From the NCBI GenBank assembly GCA_000733355.1, contig JNVV01000001.1:650208-714207 (forward strand): a DNA stretch of 64,000 nt, given 5' to 3'. Below are positions 52,275 to 63,900 of the stretch, piece by piece. The notes under the pieces are model-generated. The model had not been told where the DNA came from. It did not search any database and saw nothing but the letters and a program-made list of their open reading frames with translations. Source of the DNA: Falciphora oryzae. Taxonomy: Eukaryota; Ascomycota; Sordariomycetes; Magnaporthales; Magnaporthaceae. Position 1 is the first letter of the stretch, and each line of letters begins with the position of its first letter. The position numbers and the translations under genes were made by a program.

Positions 52275-53743
52275 TTAACCAAAGATGTGGAGGGTCGAGC
52301 CCGGGAAGTACTGTTTTTCCGAGTTAGTGAGGCCGGATCGGGCGGGGAAGGTGCCCGAGGATAGGATAGGTGAAACTCACATTTACGGGCTCGTTGAAGC
52401 GGGTCTTCCTGTCCAGACCGGTGATCTTGGCAATGTCCTCGGCGTCCATGTCCCAGGCGAGAATGTCGAGGTTCTGGCGCTGCTGGGCCTCGTCCGTGGT
52501 CTTGGGGATGACGGCGATGCCGCGCTGGGTGGACCAGCGCAGGAGGATCTGGGCGCTCGACTTGCCGTACTTCTTGGCCAGCTCAACGATCAGGGGGTGC
52601 GACAGCAGCGGCGTCATGGCCTTGGCGTGGGGGAAGTGGAACTCCTCGAACGAGGCCGGGCCCAGGGACGAGTAGGCCGTCAGCTGGATGCCCTCGATTT
52701 TGCACAGCTTAACGAGGTCCTGCTGGACGTTGTACGGGTGCATCTCAACCTGGAGCGTCGCGGGCGGGATGCGGGCGTAGCGCAGCAGGTCGTAGAGCAG
52801 CTGGGACTGGAAGTTGGAGACGCCGATGCTGCGGGCCAGGCCGGCGTCGACGAGCTTCTCCATGGCGGCCCACGTCTCCTGGGTCGTGGCCTTTGAGCGG
52901 CGCATCTCTTTGCCCTCGGCGTCGTAGTGCCACCCCGGAGGGTAGCGGACGCTGGGGTCGACGTACTCGAGCGCGACGGGGAAGTGGATCAGGTACAGGT
53001 CGAAGTAGTCGATGCCCCAGTCGGACAGGCCTCGGCGCGCGATGGGCTCGACGCGGTCGTGGTCGTGGAACGTGTTCCAGAGCTTGGACACGATGAAGAG
53101 GTCCTCGCGCTTCACCAGCCCTTCCTTGATGGCGCGGGCCACGCCCTTGCCGCACTCGACCTCGTTGCCGTAGTCTGGAGCGGGGAGGAGTGGGGTGTCA
53201 GCTCGCCGGTGCTTGACCGTGGTCGTGGTGACAGTAGCATAATAGTAGGTAAGTAGGCATGTAGGTACCAGGTAGCCAGGTAGTCAGAGGTAGTGTAGGA
53301 GATGCGGCAGCCGGTGATGTGCATGTAAGTGAAAGGGAGTAACCATTGTGGGGCAAGTAAGGGGTCGCCCATTCCACGTGGGGACCTGGCAGCTGCTTGC
53401 GTCGAGGTGCCCGTAGGGGTAAGGGGTATGTCATGGAGCGGGGGACGACGGGTGAGCACCACACCATACCACACCACCCTTCCTTTTCTTTATGCAGGCA
53501 GAATCCTGCAGAGCAAACCCCGCGCGACCTGGCGCGTGGAATAAATCAAGCAAGACGGGCAGGTGGAAGGGCAAAGGAACGGCAGGGATACACACCGCAG
53601 GCACCGTCGAACAAGCGGTAGCCGACCTTGATGGCGTTGTAGACAACGTCGGCGCAGACGTTGTTGGGGACCTTCCAGAGGCCAAAGCCCACCTGGGGCA
53701 TCTCCTTGCCGCTGTTGAGCTTGAGGTTGGGTATCGCCGCCAT
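52275..53743 (-). CDS. xyl1: Xylose reductase (aldo-keto reductase family 2)
   Basis: Three exons (53596..53743, 52381..53174, 52275..52310) encode 325 residues. The first intron is long (421 nt), and the last exon is 36 nt, encoding [11 protein letters not shown]. The aldo-keto reductase tetrad is Asp46, Tyr51, Lys80 and His113 ([37 protein letters not shown]), at the same numbers as in Candida tenuis xylose reductase. [19 protein letters not shown] and [15 protein letters not shown] are further family signatures. Role: NAD(P)H-dependent reduction of D-xylose (and L-arabinose) to the polyol, the first cytosolic step of pentose catabolism. The cofactor motif after IPK is TTDEAQQR instead of the SNxxxR of NADPH-preferring enzymes, so cofactor preference is uncertain. 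The exact sugar substrate is inferred from overall similarity. Confidence 0.88.
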
Positions 53744-55273
53744 CTTTGTCTTTTTTGTTTATGTCTTTTTCGGTTTATCTGTTTATTTGTTTCTGGTCTC
53801 TGTTGGTGCTCTGAGAATGCGACTAAATGGGTATAGGTTGTGTTGACGTGGAGGATAAAGAGGAAGCGGGAGAATGAGGGAGAGCACTGAGAATGGTAGA
53901 CACGGGAAGAAGCAGGAATCTGAAGGCTTTATACTCACAGACAATACAACCGCCGGCTCAAGTGCAGTGTCTCCTTCCTACCTCCCGCCGCCGCCTTGGG
54001 GACTTGAAGCGCGCGTGAGTGGCATACCACATACCCGGCCGTGAGGGGGATGGAGACATGGCCGGCAGGGACGAGACGGATGGGATATTCCTTTTCCCCT
54101 CCCGGTGGGCACCACCCCCAAGCACGAGGCACCACCCTCCACGCACCTGGATGGGCACCTGCCTGGTACCGAGCCAAGCAGGTAGGTATCACCCCTCATG
54201 AGGGAAAGGGGAGTGATGTTCATGCCACCAGGGCTGCTCGAGGCTGTTCGGTGGGTACCCTTGGCGGAGTCGTTGGTTATATTCATCCTTTAGGCTTGGA
54301 CGTCTCCTGTCAGAGAAGGCCAAGCGCCTGACTGTCATGCCTATGTTTCTGCCTCTCTACTGTTCCCCAAGGCGAAGGGATAGAATAAGTGAAATTAGGC
54401 ATTTATTCAATACGACAATAATGTTTGTAGCGACGTCAGAGTCCCGTATTTAGTGCCGCCCTTTTGGAACAGACGGTGATCAGAACGTTGAACTTTTCAC
54501 AACGCTCAAGTCCCGTCGTTCCTTCTCTCTCTCTCCACATCTCAGCCCAGAACCCCACCTACTCCTGGTGGTACCTGCCCCGTCAGACAGGTGCCAACCA
54601 AGACGACAGACAGGAAGCACTCCCGAGAATTGGGATCTTCTGTAGGGGTATCTCCTGTAGATGTGGGGAGTGGAGTGCGGATGAGCGCGAGGAGCCCACA
54701 CCTCCCCAGCGGCGGTTTGGCCGTCGCTTTTAGGCTATTTCTGCGCACCCGGTGCCGGCGCTGTGTTCCCACAATTGATTGATGCGCATGTCCAGTCGGC
54801 TAAATCTCCAAAGCCGCCCGCCGCGCACATCAAATCGCGCTTTTCTACCACCTATCTTCTCATTTTTTTCCCCCCCTTCTTGTACCAGCCGACGCTTACT
54901 CCACCCCTTCCTTTGATCTTGCCTCCCCGACCGCGGCTCGCGTCCGAGCGGCTAGATGGCGCGGCTGTCGCCTGGCCAACGGACCTGGGCTGGGTTGGGG
55001 CTGGCTTTGTCTTGGAAGCCACTGTCGACGGCTTGTCGGCCGTTTTCATGCGACTTTATCTGGGCTCGGTTACACGTGGTTTGAACAGCCTTGACCAAGA
55101 CTTTTGTAGGGGATGGCCCTGCAGACCTGCTCTTCCTCCTCTTGATCCGTACAGTTCCGCATCCCGTCATGAATGACAGCCCGTAGTTTGACCTTCTCTG
55201 GCCAGCGCGGCATTAATCGAGATGTCTGATTCGACCATAAATTCAACACTCCTTGCTCGTCCTGCCCTCGCTC
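53744..55273. other. Xylose reductase upstream region, 1.5 kb
   Basis: This stretch includes AGGTAGGTACC-type short motifs (54165-54190), a pyrimidine-rich stretch at 54515-54545 and GGCTAAA at 54798-54804. No gene is supported. Confidence 0.55.
54798..54804 (+). promoter_or_regulatory. GGCTAAA, XlnR/Xyr1-type motif
   Basis: A perfect copy of the Aspergillus XlnR site GGCTAAA lies about 1055 bases upstream of the xylose reductase start. A single 7-mer at this distance is weak evidence of regulation. Confidence 0.25.
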
Positions 55274-56552
55274 TCAGCCAAGACCAAAATTTTGGTACAG
55301 GCACGCGCACTCGCCGGCAGTCTCGGGCACCGCGCCCAGCCCTGGCCTAACCGGCCTGCCGTCGAAGTCGCGGCAGTCGGGCACGTCGGCGCCGGCCGCC
55401 TGTCTTTGGGTCACGTTGAACCGGAACGGCCACGGGTTGAAATCCCAGGTTGCGTTGACCGGCTGAGGGGCATTGGCAACCCCGGCCGGGTAGCTGGCGA
55501 GCTCCCTGGTCCAGACGGTAGCCTCGACGATGGTGGTGTTGTACCAGCACGCCGTCGCCGTGACTCCGCCCTGGCCGGTCAGGGGCTTGGTCGGCACAAA
55601 GGCCTTAGAAAAGGTAAAGTTGAAGGCGAAGCGCTCCGAGATCGAGCCGGCATCGATCAGCTCCGTCGAGATGTTGCCGAACCGTGGCGCAAAGGGGTTG
55701 GCCGACGACGAGATGGAGTACCGCAGGCCCCCTAACGGCCTGATGACCCACTGGAAGGTTGTGGCCGACGCGTCCGGCGACGACGGGTTGTAGGTGCTGA
55801 ACGGGTAGCAGCCAAAGGCGGCGGGCTCGCTTGTGCAGTTGCTGGCCACTTTTGTGAGTGCCGCCGTGAACGAGTATGACCCAGCGGGGAACAGCATCAC
55901 CGAAGACTGGTCGGCCCTACCGGGCATTGGGTTTGGCCCTGCTGCATTCCTAGAAGCAAAAGAAAACGAATAGAGGATTAAAGTTTTGTTGTTTTGTCAG
56001 CATAATTCCTACAGGCATCCATGCTTCAAACAAAAATCACGGCCCGGGTAACACGGTGGTGACAGACCTCTGTCCCAGGCGCAGCCCGAGCCCCACGCCC
56101 AGGCCAACGGCCACGATGGCCAAAACCAGGGCCAACGCTGCAAGGCAGACCCTGCACCAGCCTCCCCTCCCCGCGAGCCAGGGGAGCCGGCCCGGTTCCA
56201 CCGAGCCAACGCCGCCGCCACCGAGCTCGGCCTTGTGTTCGGCGAGCTCGCTCCTGACTCTCCTCTTGCCCGCGTGTACGAACGAGGGCGGGGGCGGGCA
56301 GTACTGCTCCGGCTCCTGCTGCTGCTGCTCCTGTTGTCGTCCCTGTTCCTGCCCGCTGTCGTGCGACGCCGGCGATGATGACGACGAGGGCGTCCTGTGG
56401 CCCGAGCGGCTGCTACCCGGATCTGAGCGGCGGGCCGACCTCGGCGGGATCGCTGGTGCTGCGTCGTGGTCGTCGGCCTCGTCCTCGACGATGACGGGCA
56501 GCGGCTGCACGTTCCCCACCAGGGATGTGCGGGTTCCCGGCGGAGGAGCCAT
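55274..56552 (-). CDS. Single-pass membrane glycoprotein of unknown function
   Basis: Two exons (56068..56552, 55274..55949) encode 386 residues. The 118-nt intron has an AG|GTCTGT donor and a GCTTCTAG acceptor. Residues 1-130 are disordered (acidic, Ser-rich, poly-Gln, poly-Pro). Residues about 135-158 form one membrane helix (VCLAALALVLAIVAVGLGVG), with basic residues before it (RGGW, KRRVRSE), consistent with a type II orientation. The C-terminal domain of about 220 residues has six potential N-glycosylation sequons (NCT, NIS, NFT, NTT, NAT, NVT) and several cysteines, all expected outside the cytosol. I do not recognise the domain. Similar architecture is common in filamentous-fungal cell-surface or secretory-pathway proteins. 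There is no catalytic motif. Confidence 0.78.
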
Positions 56553-57458
56553 TTTTTTGTGTTTTCGTCTCGGGGAGGCGCGGGCCGCTGCGCGCACAAC
56601 GAGACTGGGGGCTAGCGAGATGGGCGGTGGCGGCGGCGGCGGCCAGGGGCCCCGAGATTTTCAGGAACGCAAGGGGAAAAGGAGGGCACAGGACAGGACA
56701 GCCATTACATTACTTTATGTGTATACTGGAATAGACAACCGGACAGAAAAAATGCAGATGGGAATAACTAACTGACGGATAATGAATGCCCGGGTCCGGG
56801 TAGGTGCTGCTGGCTTGATGTCGCAACATTCTCGGCCGCCACCCACCCCTCCCTCCCTCTCGCCCGCCCCTGCCCCTCGCTCTCTTCCCTCTTCCGGGCT
56901 ACTAAAATTCATCCCTTTTTTTATTATTATTTTAACGTTGGGCCCCGTGGTCGCAAAAGAATGGACAAGCGTTCCGGCAGGTGTGTGTCCCAACCCAGGT
57001 TGTGCCATCCGAATTTGCCATCAAAATCCTCGCGTCAGCGCGTGCGTGCGTCGAGCCTCTTTTCTTTCCGACAGCGGTTAGACCGCGCGTTGGCTCGGCC
57101 TGTGGTGTGCGATGCCCAAGATTGCGTCGTTGGAACTATTGCTTACTGGGATCGTCCGCTTGCGTCGATCGGTGCCAAGCTAAAGGGGCCTGGGACGCAG
57201 CCTCAGCCGCGCGGCGCTATTTGATGTTGATGAGATTTGCCGTCGTATTCGTGCGAACTTTGTCCGTGCCCCTGCCCCTACGACAGAAGAAAGGAGCAGA
57301 GTACACAGTAATAGTGAGAAAATTGAAAAAAAAAAAAAAAAAATAATAATAATAATAGGTAACCAAGATAATTTCGGCATTTCCCGTAAAAAGCCCCTAG
57401 CTCGCTCCTACCGAACAAATGTGCCAATATATACTTACATACACCTAGTCCAGCTAAC
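56553..57458. other. Intergenic between two minus-strand genes
   Basis: This is 906 bases, with a pyrimidine-rich stretch at 56840-56900 and an A-rich run followed by AAT repeats at 57325-57356. No gene is supported. Confidence 0.6.
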
Positions 57459-60083
57459 CTACTCAGTCACTCCTTCTGGCTCTACCACCCGGGCCGGCTC
57501 CTCGGCCACATACGGCGGTGGGCCCAGGACCTCGCCTCCGTCAACCCAAACCCTGGCGAGCTCCTTCTCCACCTCGTCGTGCCGCTTCTTCCACTCCTCC
57601 ACCTGTGCTAGCCGCTCCCGGAGCTCCGCAAGCTCCCGCTCGACGTTCATCTTCTCCCGCTCCGTGCCGATCCGTTCAAACGTCCACATGTCGCCGTTGT
57701 CGCCCATGCCGAGAACAAGGTTGTACGTGTGGTACTTTTTGAGCGATGCCCTGGTTGAGATTGTAACGAGCGCTGTAGTGGGAGGAGCATGAAGCAAGTG
57801 TTAGCTAGTGCTAGGCTTTTATATCAGAGGAGACGAGCCACATAAAAGACTTACTGATGCCCTTATCCTTGCACGTCTCGTAAAGCAGTCCCTCGACGTC
57901 GCTAGAGACGGCACTTGTGCCCTCATCGATGAAGGCGTACTGCGGCTCGTGGTAGAGCAGCCTAGCGATGGCCAGGCGCTGCTTCTCGCCGCCGCTGAGC
58001 ACGTCCTTCCACTCCTTGCGCGTGTCCCAGCCGCCCTCGCGATCGGGCAGGTAGCCGAGACGTGCCTCCTCGAGTACGCGCTTGAGGTCGGCCTCACTCT
58101 TCCTCTTGCCTCGCATGTCGAGCTCGCCATCCGGGTAGATGACCTGGTCCCGCAGCGTGCCGATGCTCAGGTACGGCCGCTGTGGCAGGAACATGATGCC
58201 ATCCTCGCCGTTCGTCTTGGGCCTGCTGACCAGCCCGCGGTATACTGGCCAGAGCCCTGCTAGGATCCTGGCCACTGCGCTCTTGCCCACGCCATTGGGT
58301 CCCGATATCTGTCGCCGTGGTTAGCCCCATGTCATAACTGTAGGGTGGCGTGGTGTCCCGGATCTAGATCATCTTGAGTGAAGCAGAGAAAGCCGAAACT
58401 TACCAGCATGTGCTCGCCGCGACGGACAACAAGCGACAGCGACTCGATCAGCTCATCGCCTCCCTGGGGGTACAGCGCGGGCGCGACAACGGGCACATTC
58501 TCAAGGCGAACACCGTCGAAGCCCTTTTGCATGGTACCCTGGACGTCCGAGAGGGAGTAGAGCTCGTTGGGGCGGCCCCGCGCGTAGTAGGCATTGGCGT
58601 GTACGCGGTGTAGCGTCGAGATGAGGCTGTAGACCCGGCTCGTGTATCCAGCGAGCTCTGACAGGTCCTTGATCGAGTACATCATGCGGCCTCCTGCGTC
58701 GGCGAGCGACAGCATGAGTCGCTTGTTGGTGATGAACTCCTTCATACGGCCGCGCTCGCGGCTGCCATCCTGGCTCACGGCCAGTTCTGCCACTCCGCCG
58801 AGGCCTCCCCACTGCGGGAGGAAGACGGGCAGAGAGGATAGCAGGTACCCATAAGCACTCCAGCTGTACTTTAGGATGAAGTCCTCGAGGATGTTGTACT
58901 TGATCTTGAGCATGTAGATGCCCTCCATCCAGTTTTTGAGTGACTTGAACTCGCGGTTCAGGAAGTGCTTTTCCATTTCGGCGCCTCCGTAGAAAGCCAC
59001 CTCCTCCGCGTTGGCGATGAGGCGGGCGTGCAGGGTCCGGAAGTCACCCTCCTTGCGGCCCTCGACAGCCTTGAGCTTTCCAAACGGCGGCGACAGCTTC
59101 CTCAGGATCGTGGCTGTAAGGAAGTAGTTGCTCAGCAGTCCCGTCAGGGCGACAGGGCCGAGGGATCGGTAGAGCTGATAGTTGAACAGGCAGATATCGA
59201 CAAACGGCTTCCCGAGAGACGAATACAGGTTCGCGGCCGCCGCGCAGAACAGCGTCAGGTCCTGCGTGATGAACTGGTCCGCTCCGTGGCCAACTCCACC
59301 GTCAAGGTTCGGCAGCTTGTAGTAGTTCAGATTGTCGTTGAGATACAAGTCGTGAATGTAGCGGGTTAGCCTTGTGCGGAAGGCTATAGAGACCTTGGAC
59401 TCGAGGAACTTGATCATGGCGTTGGTGTACGAGGCAAAGCCACCCAGGCCACACCACTTGACTATTCCCCATAGGAACACCTTCCCGTTACCAGCCACCA
59501 GGTCGCGCACGATCTCGCCATCGAGCCGGGCGACCACCAGAGACAAGTAGGTCCGGAGCATCAGGAACACGCCGTGGCTCACGAGCAGGCCGGCCTCCTT
59601 GCTGGACCAGCGGGGAATCATGATGCTCATCAGGCTCAGAAACTGGTGGAGGAAAGCCAGGTTCAGGCCCGGCTTGGTCTGGGCGCCCGGCACCGAGCCA
59701 TCGAGGCCAGACACGCGTGGAGGGTTGAGGAACAGTCGGCGGTGCGCCTCGAACGTCAGGGGCTTCGTCCGGTGGATGACGACCTTGGAGGTGCCGTCCT
59801 TGTAGGGGACGTAGATGGTGCGGGAGCCGTCCTTGTGCGCCAGCCACGAGTTCGTCCGGACCAGCTTGCGCCCCTGCTCCTTCTCCAGGCTCCGGCTCCG
59901 CCACCACCTGCGGCCGCCGGCGCCGGCGAGGATGATGGAGGCTGCAAGGGCGAGAGTCGCGAGCAGACGGGTGGCGCGCGAGGTCTTGTCCAGCCTCGAG
60001 CGGATGGCGGCCGTGTACTTGTCGAGGAAGGCCGCGATGGCCTGCTCGGCCACCGAGTGGCGAAGGGTTGATTGCACGGTCAT
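57459..60083 (-). CDS. Peroxisomal long-chain fatty-acyl ABC half-transporter (ABCD/PXA type)
   Basis: Three exons (58404..60083, 57855..58308, 57459..57772) encode 815 residues. After a basic N terminus there is a membrane domain (about 30-430) with the ABCD-type segment NAEEVAFYGGAEMEK, the equivalent of the EAA-like motif. The nucleotide-binding domain has Walker A GPNGVGKS (563-570), a Q-loop (FLPQRPYL, Gln603), the signature LSGGEKQR (664-671) and Walker B YAFIDEGTSA (Glu689). The switch region reads LVTISTRASLKKYH, with Thr718 where most transporters have His. A charged coiled-coil tail (MNVERELAELRERLAQVEE) ends the protein. Family role: peroxisomal import of acyl-CoA for beta-oxidation as a heterodimer (Pxa1-Pxa2 in yeast). 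I cannot decide which of the two partners this is. The domain layout is complete. Confidence 0.92.
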
Positions 60084-63000
60084 GGTCGCCACGCCACGGC
60101 CTCAGCTGTCGGTGGACCGATGGCCCGGGCCTGTTCCCCTCGTCCCAGGTCCTGTCGCGGCCTTGTTTGGCGGGGTGCGGGCGGCGCGGCGCGGAGCGGA
60201 GGAGGCAAGCTGAGGTGCAGTCGCGGCAGGCAGTTTCAATGCATGCATGGGGATGTGTACGGGATGGACAGAGTCGGCCGGGAGGGCCGGAAAGCTACTA
60301 GGTGTGCGCGTGGGCAGACAGGTTCGTGTTTCTTGATCAGGGATGGTGTTCCCTTGCGACGGTCGGGATCATTGGGTCGGCGGCGAGCCTCCAGACTTTG
60401 ACGTTGACGGCATGTCGTGTCGTCGCAGCGGCTGGCATGTGACGCGAGGCCCGTCAGCCCGCGACGCATTGTCCACTGCATTTGGACCCGAGGCAAAGCA
60501 GACGCGGAGCCCCACCGGCAGGCAGATTGGTGAGTGTCCTCCCCAGATTTGGCCGGATTCGGTGACGTCTTTCTGGCGAGAAGTCACATGACCAAGCGAC
60601 TGCCCGGTACTGTGAGTAGCGGCAGGCGCAGGAGGCGGTAAGGAGTGCCACAAGGCATAAGGCGGCGGCGGCGGTTGGTTAGCTGGATGTGGATTTTGGG
60701 CAATGCATTCCGTCGAGGTCCCTCTTTACTGTCGGCACTAAGTAATTCGACTGCAGTTGCCCAAATCAAAGCTGCCAGATGGAGTCCGTCCTCCAAACCT
60801 TGCCTACCAACCCGCTTGCCCGCATATCCCATCCAGAATCGTTGGTACCCACGCACCCGACGCCCGACTTGCCGACATTCAAAACAACCCATGTGCTGAC
60901 CATCCGATGCAGCGTCGCGCTTCATGTGCACCGTAGGCCAGCACGCAAGTAATTCCGACTTGGCTCGGCCGGACTCGATTGGGCTGGGTCTAGACTCGAT
61001 GGAGCGAAGGGGCCAAGAAAACCAACCAGCCTGCAAGCGCTGGCTGCCGGCTGGAAGCGCCTGCGCGCGCACCCTGCCGCTGGGGCAGCCGTGGGCAGCA
61101 CCTCGAGTCGCTCCCCGACGTTGATGCCTCAGCGAGCTTCCCCTGTTCTGCCACGGCGCCCCGCGTTGTGAGTGGACGGGCTGGGCCTTGGGGTTAGAGC
61201 ACATCACTGTCGCGGGCGGCAAACGCCAACACCTCGGCCCAATCAGCGAGCTCGGGGCTGGATTGCGATGGGGCGACCTTGCCAAGAAACAGTCTTTTTT
61301 CTTCTATATTGGTGCGCCGCCGTGGTTGGGCCAAACAGCGACGCCCCTCCCATCCATCCGCCCGCACGTCCCTTGGGGGTTTGGAGCTTCCTGCGGGCTT
61401 CTTGCTGCAGCCGGGTGGGCCGGTGGGGCTGGCGGCGGCCCGCTATCCATTTTGCACCACGACGTTGGTTGGGTCGAGCACAAGATAGGAAATCAGAAAT
61501 GTGCTGGTTCGGTGCTAGCCTGTGCTGGAGTTGGTCCCGTCGTTGATGAATTTGGCTGGTTGGGCTCGGGGATTGCTTCTAATGTCTAGAGGCGCCTGTG
61601 GCGGTTGCTTTTCCCTGCCTCTTTGACAGACCCTCCACGGGGCAAGGGCAAGGGCAAGGTCCAATCTGGGGGGATGGCGTAGGCGTGGCCCGCCGGAAAC
61701 TGCCTGCTGTGCCTGCGCAATTCTGCACACATCACAGACGACGCATTGGCACAGTACGTCCCCGTCCGGACACAACTCGCAGGGCAAAACAAGGTTGTGA
61801 GCGGCTAGCGCAGCCACGCGCCTGTCGGGACAGCATGACGATATGCATTGTATTTGTCGGAAATCAAACCATGTCCGGTCGGTTCTCCATTTGATTGGCA
61901 AAAGGCAAAAGGTTGAAGACCCAAACGGGCGAAGCCGCCTCTGGTCACTTGCCATTACGGGGCTAGTGAAGAGGAAAGCATGCGGCGATCAAGCTCCGAG
62001 GTAGCAAACCGAGGATCCTCACCGGTGGGTGGCCGAGAAGGAAACGACGAGAGCAGGAGCCAGAAAATAAAATAAACCGAGACGCCCACCGGGCAGGCTA
62101 GCACAGCTCCAGCCTCTGGGCTCATTGGCTTTGGTGGCCGAGACAGCTGGGATACCACATGCAACCATGCACCCCTTCCTGTCCTGCGCGCCCGTCGCTC
62201 GCTGCACGAGTTTTCGGGCAAGTCTCTGGCCGGCCACTCGGGGAGCTCACAGTCGGGGCGAATGTGTGTGTGTGCTGGACGTGGCGGATATGTATGTAGG
62301 TAGCTAAGTAGCTCGAGGGGTTTCTAGGCGCATTAGCAAACGGACATGTAACAGCAGCTGGGTCGAGGGACAGTTGTGCTTGGGTACAGCACAGTGAGTG
62401 GGTGATGACGGATGGCACCAGACAGACCGGGATGGGATTGGACTGCGCGACTGGGCAGTGGCCAGGCCAGAGTTTGAACCCATCAAAATCCCCCATGTGC
62501 AAATGCATGGCATCCATCGGACGCTTGTTAGAGTAAATCAAAGAATAAGAGCAACTTCAGCAAGCAACAGAGTGCATAGTCACCACGAGCAGATAGAGTC
62601 CGTTAATGCAGGGCGGGTGCGCATCGCAGAATCCCTTGCTCGGGCGGCCGTTGCACTACCAGACGATAACTCTCACGTCGCCCAAAAAGGGGAGGGGGCC
62701 GGCCTGGCTGGGGCGGCTCATTAGCCTGGGTAATTTGATCTCAGCAGGAGAACCCACTCACACCTGCGGAATCCATCCACCCCAGCCCGACCGCAATTCG
62801 GATTTCGTTCCCCAGGCCCAGGGCCCCATCTGCGTGAGCGCCGTCCTGCCTCTGCCCGTCTTAAAGTCGAGTGCAAATCATCTCGCTTGTCAAACCCAAC
62901 AACTTCTTCAGCCTCCCGACGCCCCGGCCGCTCCCACACCCATCCTCCTCCGTTCTCGCCTCCTCTTCTCTAGCGGCCGCCTGCATCTGGCATTCTTTTC

Positions 63001-63900
63001 GCTGTCGCTTCTAAACTTCATCTCTCAATTCTGCATCGCAAGAGCAAAAAAAGAGCTTTTGAGAAAGACCCCTTCTCTTCCAGCCGGGCCCCTTGGCCCC
63101 CCCCTCTTTCATCCCGACTTTTGGCCTGACCTGTGCTTGCTTGCCAGCCGCACTCGTCCTCTCTGTTTCTGCTCGAGCCCGTCCCCTTGCCCAGCATCCT
63201 TTTGCTCCGACCGCCTTCCTCCCGCACGGCGACGACACGACGCCACCACCGTCTGGACAGACTCGCTACTCGGTTTTCTCTTCTTCTTTTCCATTTTATC
63301 TGGGTTTACCTCACTCGCCGTTGCCACCACCCCCGTCAGCTTGTCGAGCGTGCGCACCCACTTCGGCAGCTGCCAGGGTCCCCAACAACGCTCCCGGGAG
63401 AAAGCAAGGGGCCTGCCCAGGACTCATTAGGGTGAGTGACTTTGTCAGTGCGCGACCTTCCCCAACCCACCGCGGACGCGACTCAATCGTCTCTTCTCCT
63501 GCTCGCTTCGTCCTCTCCTTCTCTCGTCCCTCCCAAAGGCGCGCATTCGTCTGCATCGATCGCTCGAGACTCTTCGGCGCGCTTGAGGAGAAGTCTGGCG
63601 GGTACCGTCAGCAGCTTTACCGCCCGGCGGCTCTCGTCGTTCCAAGTTGCCAGCACAAGCCCCCGGTTTACCGCGAGGAGACTGAAGCCATTCAATTCTT
63701 TCCGCATCCCTGTTATCTCGCTACTTTTCATTTGATTTTTTCCCCTTATCCCTTTTCGCCTCTTTTCTTGTTTCTTTCAGTCGCCTTTCTCTAGCATTGT
63801 CCTTCCGCTTCTTGTCTTGTTTGCTTCTCTGGCTTCGCTACCAGAATCCGACCCAAGGCTCTAACCGCCACCTGCCATTCAATTCGAGCAGGCACTTGAA
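60084..63900. other. Long divergent intergenic region, 3.8 kb
   Basis: This lies between the ABC transporter (-) and a gene starting at the right edge (+). It contains a CCGAGG core at 60488-60493 on the transporter side and a long C/T-rich leader from about 62730 to 63900. Reading frames of up to 274 codons occur but look like artefacts of GC- or CT-rich sequence. No gene is called. Confidence 0.5.
63432..63780 (+). other. Possible 5'-UTR intron of the right-edge gene
   Basis: A strong donor (GGGTGAGTGAC, GT at 63432) is followed 349 bases later by a pyrimidine tract ending TTGTTTCTTTCAG at 63780, and 120 bases later by an ATG. This fits a leader intron but rests on consensus only. Confidence 0.35.

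Noticed and set aside
60584..61285. A 233-codon minus-strand frame in the long intergenic region.
   Set aside because: There is no domain, signal or splice context, and other frames of similar length overlap it in the same GC-rich stretch.
62606..63430. A 274-codon plus-strand frame before the right-edge gene.
   Set aside because: It runs through CT-rich leader sequence, reads as Ser/Pro/Leu low complexity and has no family resemblance.
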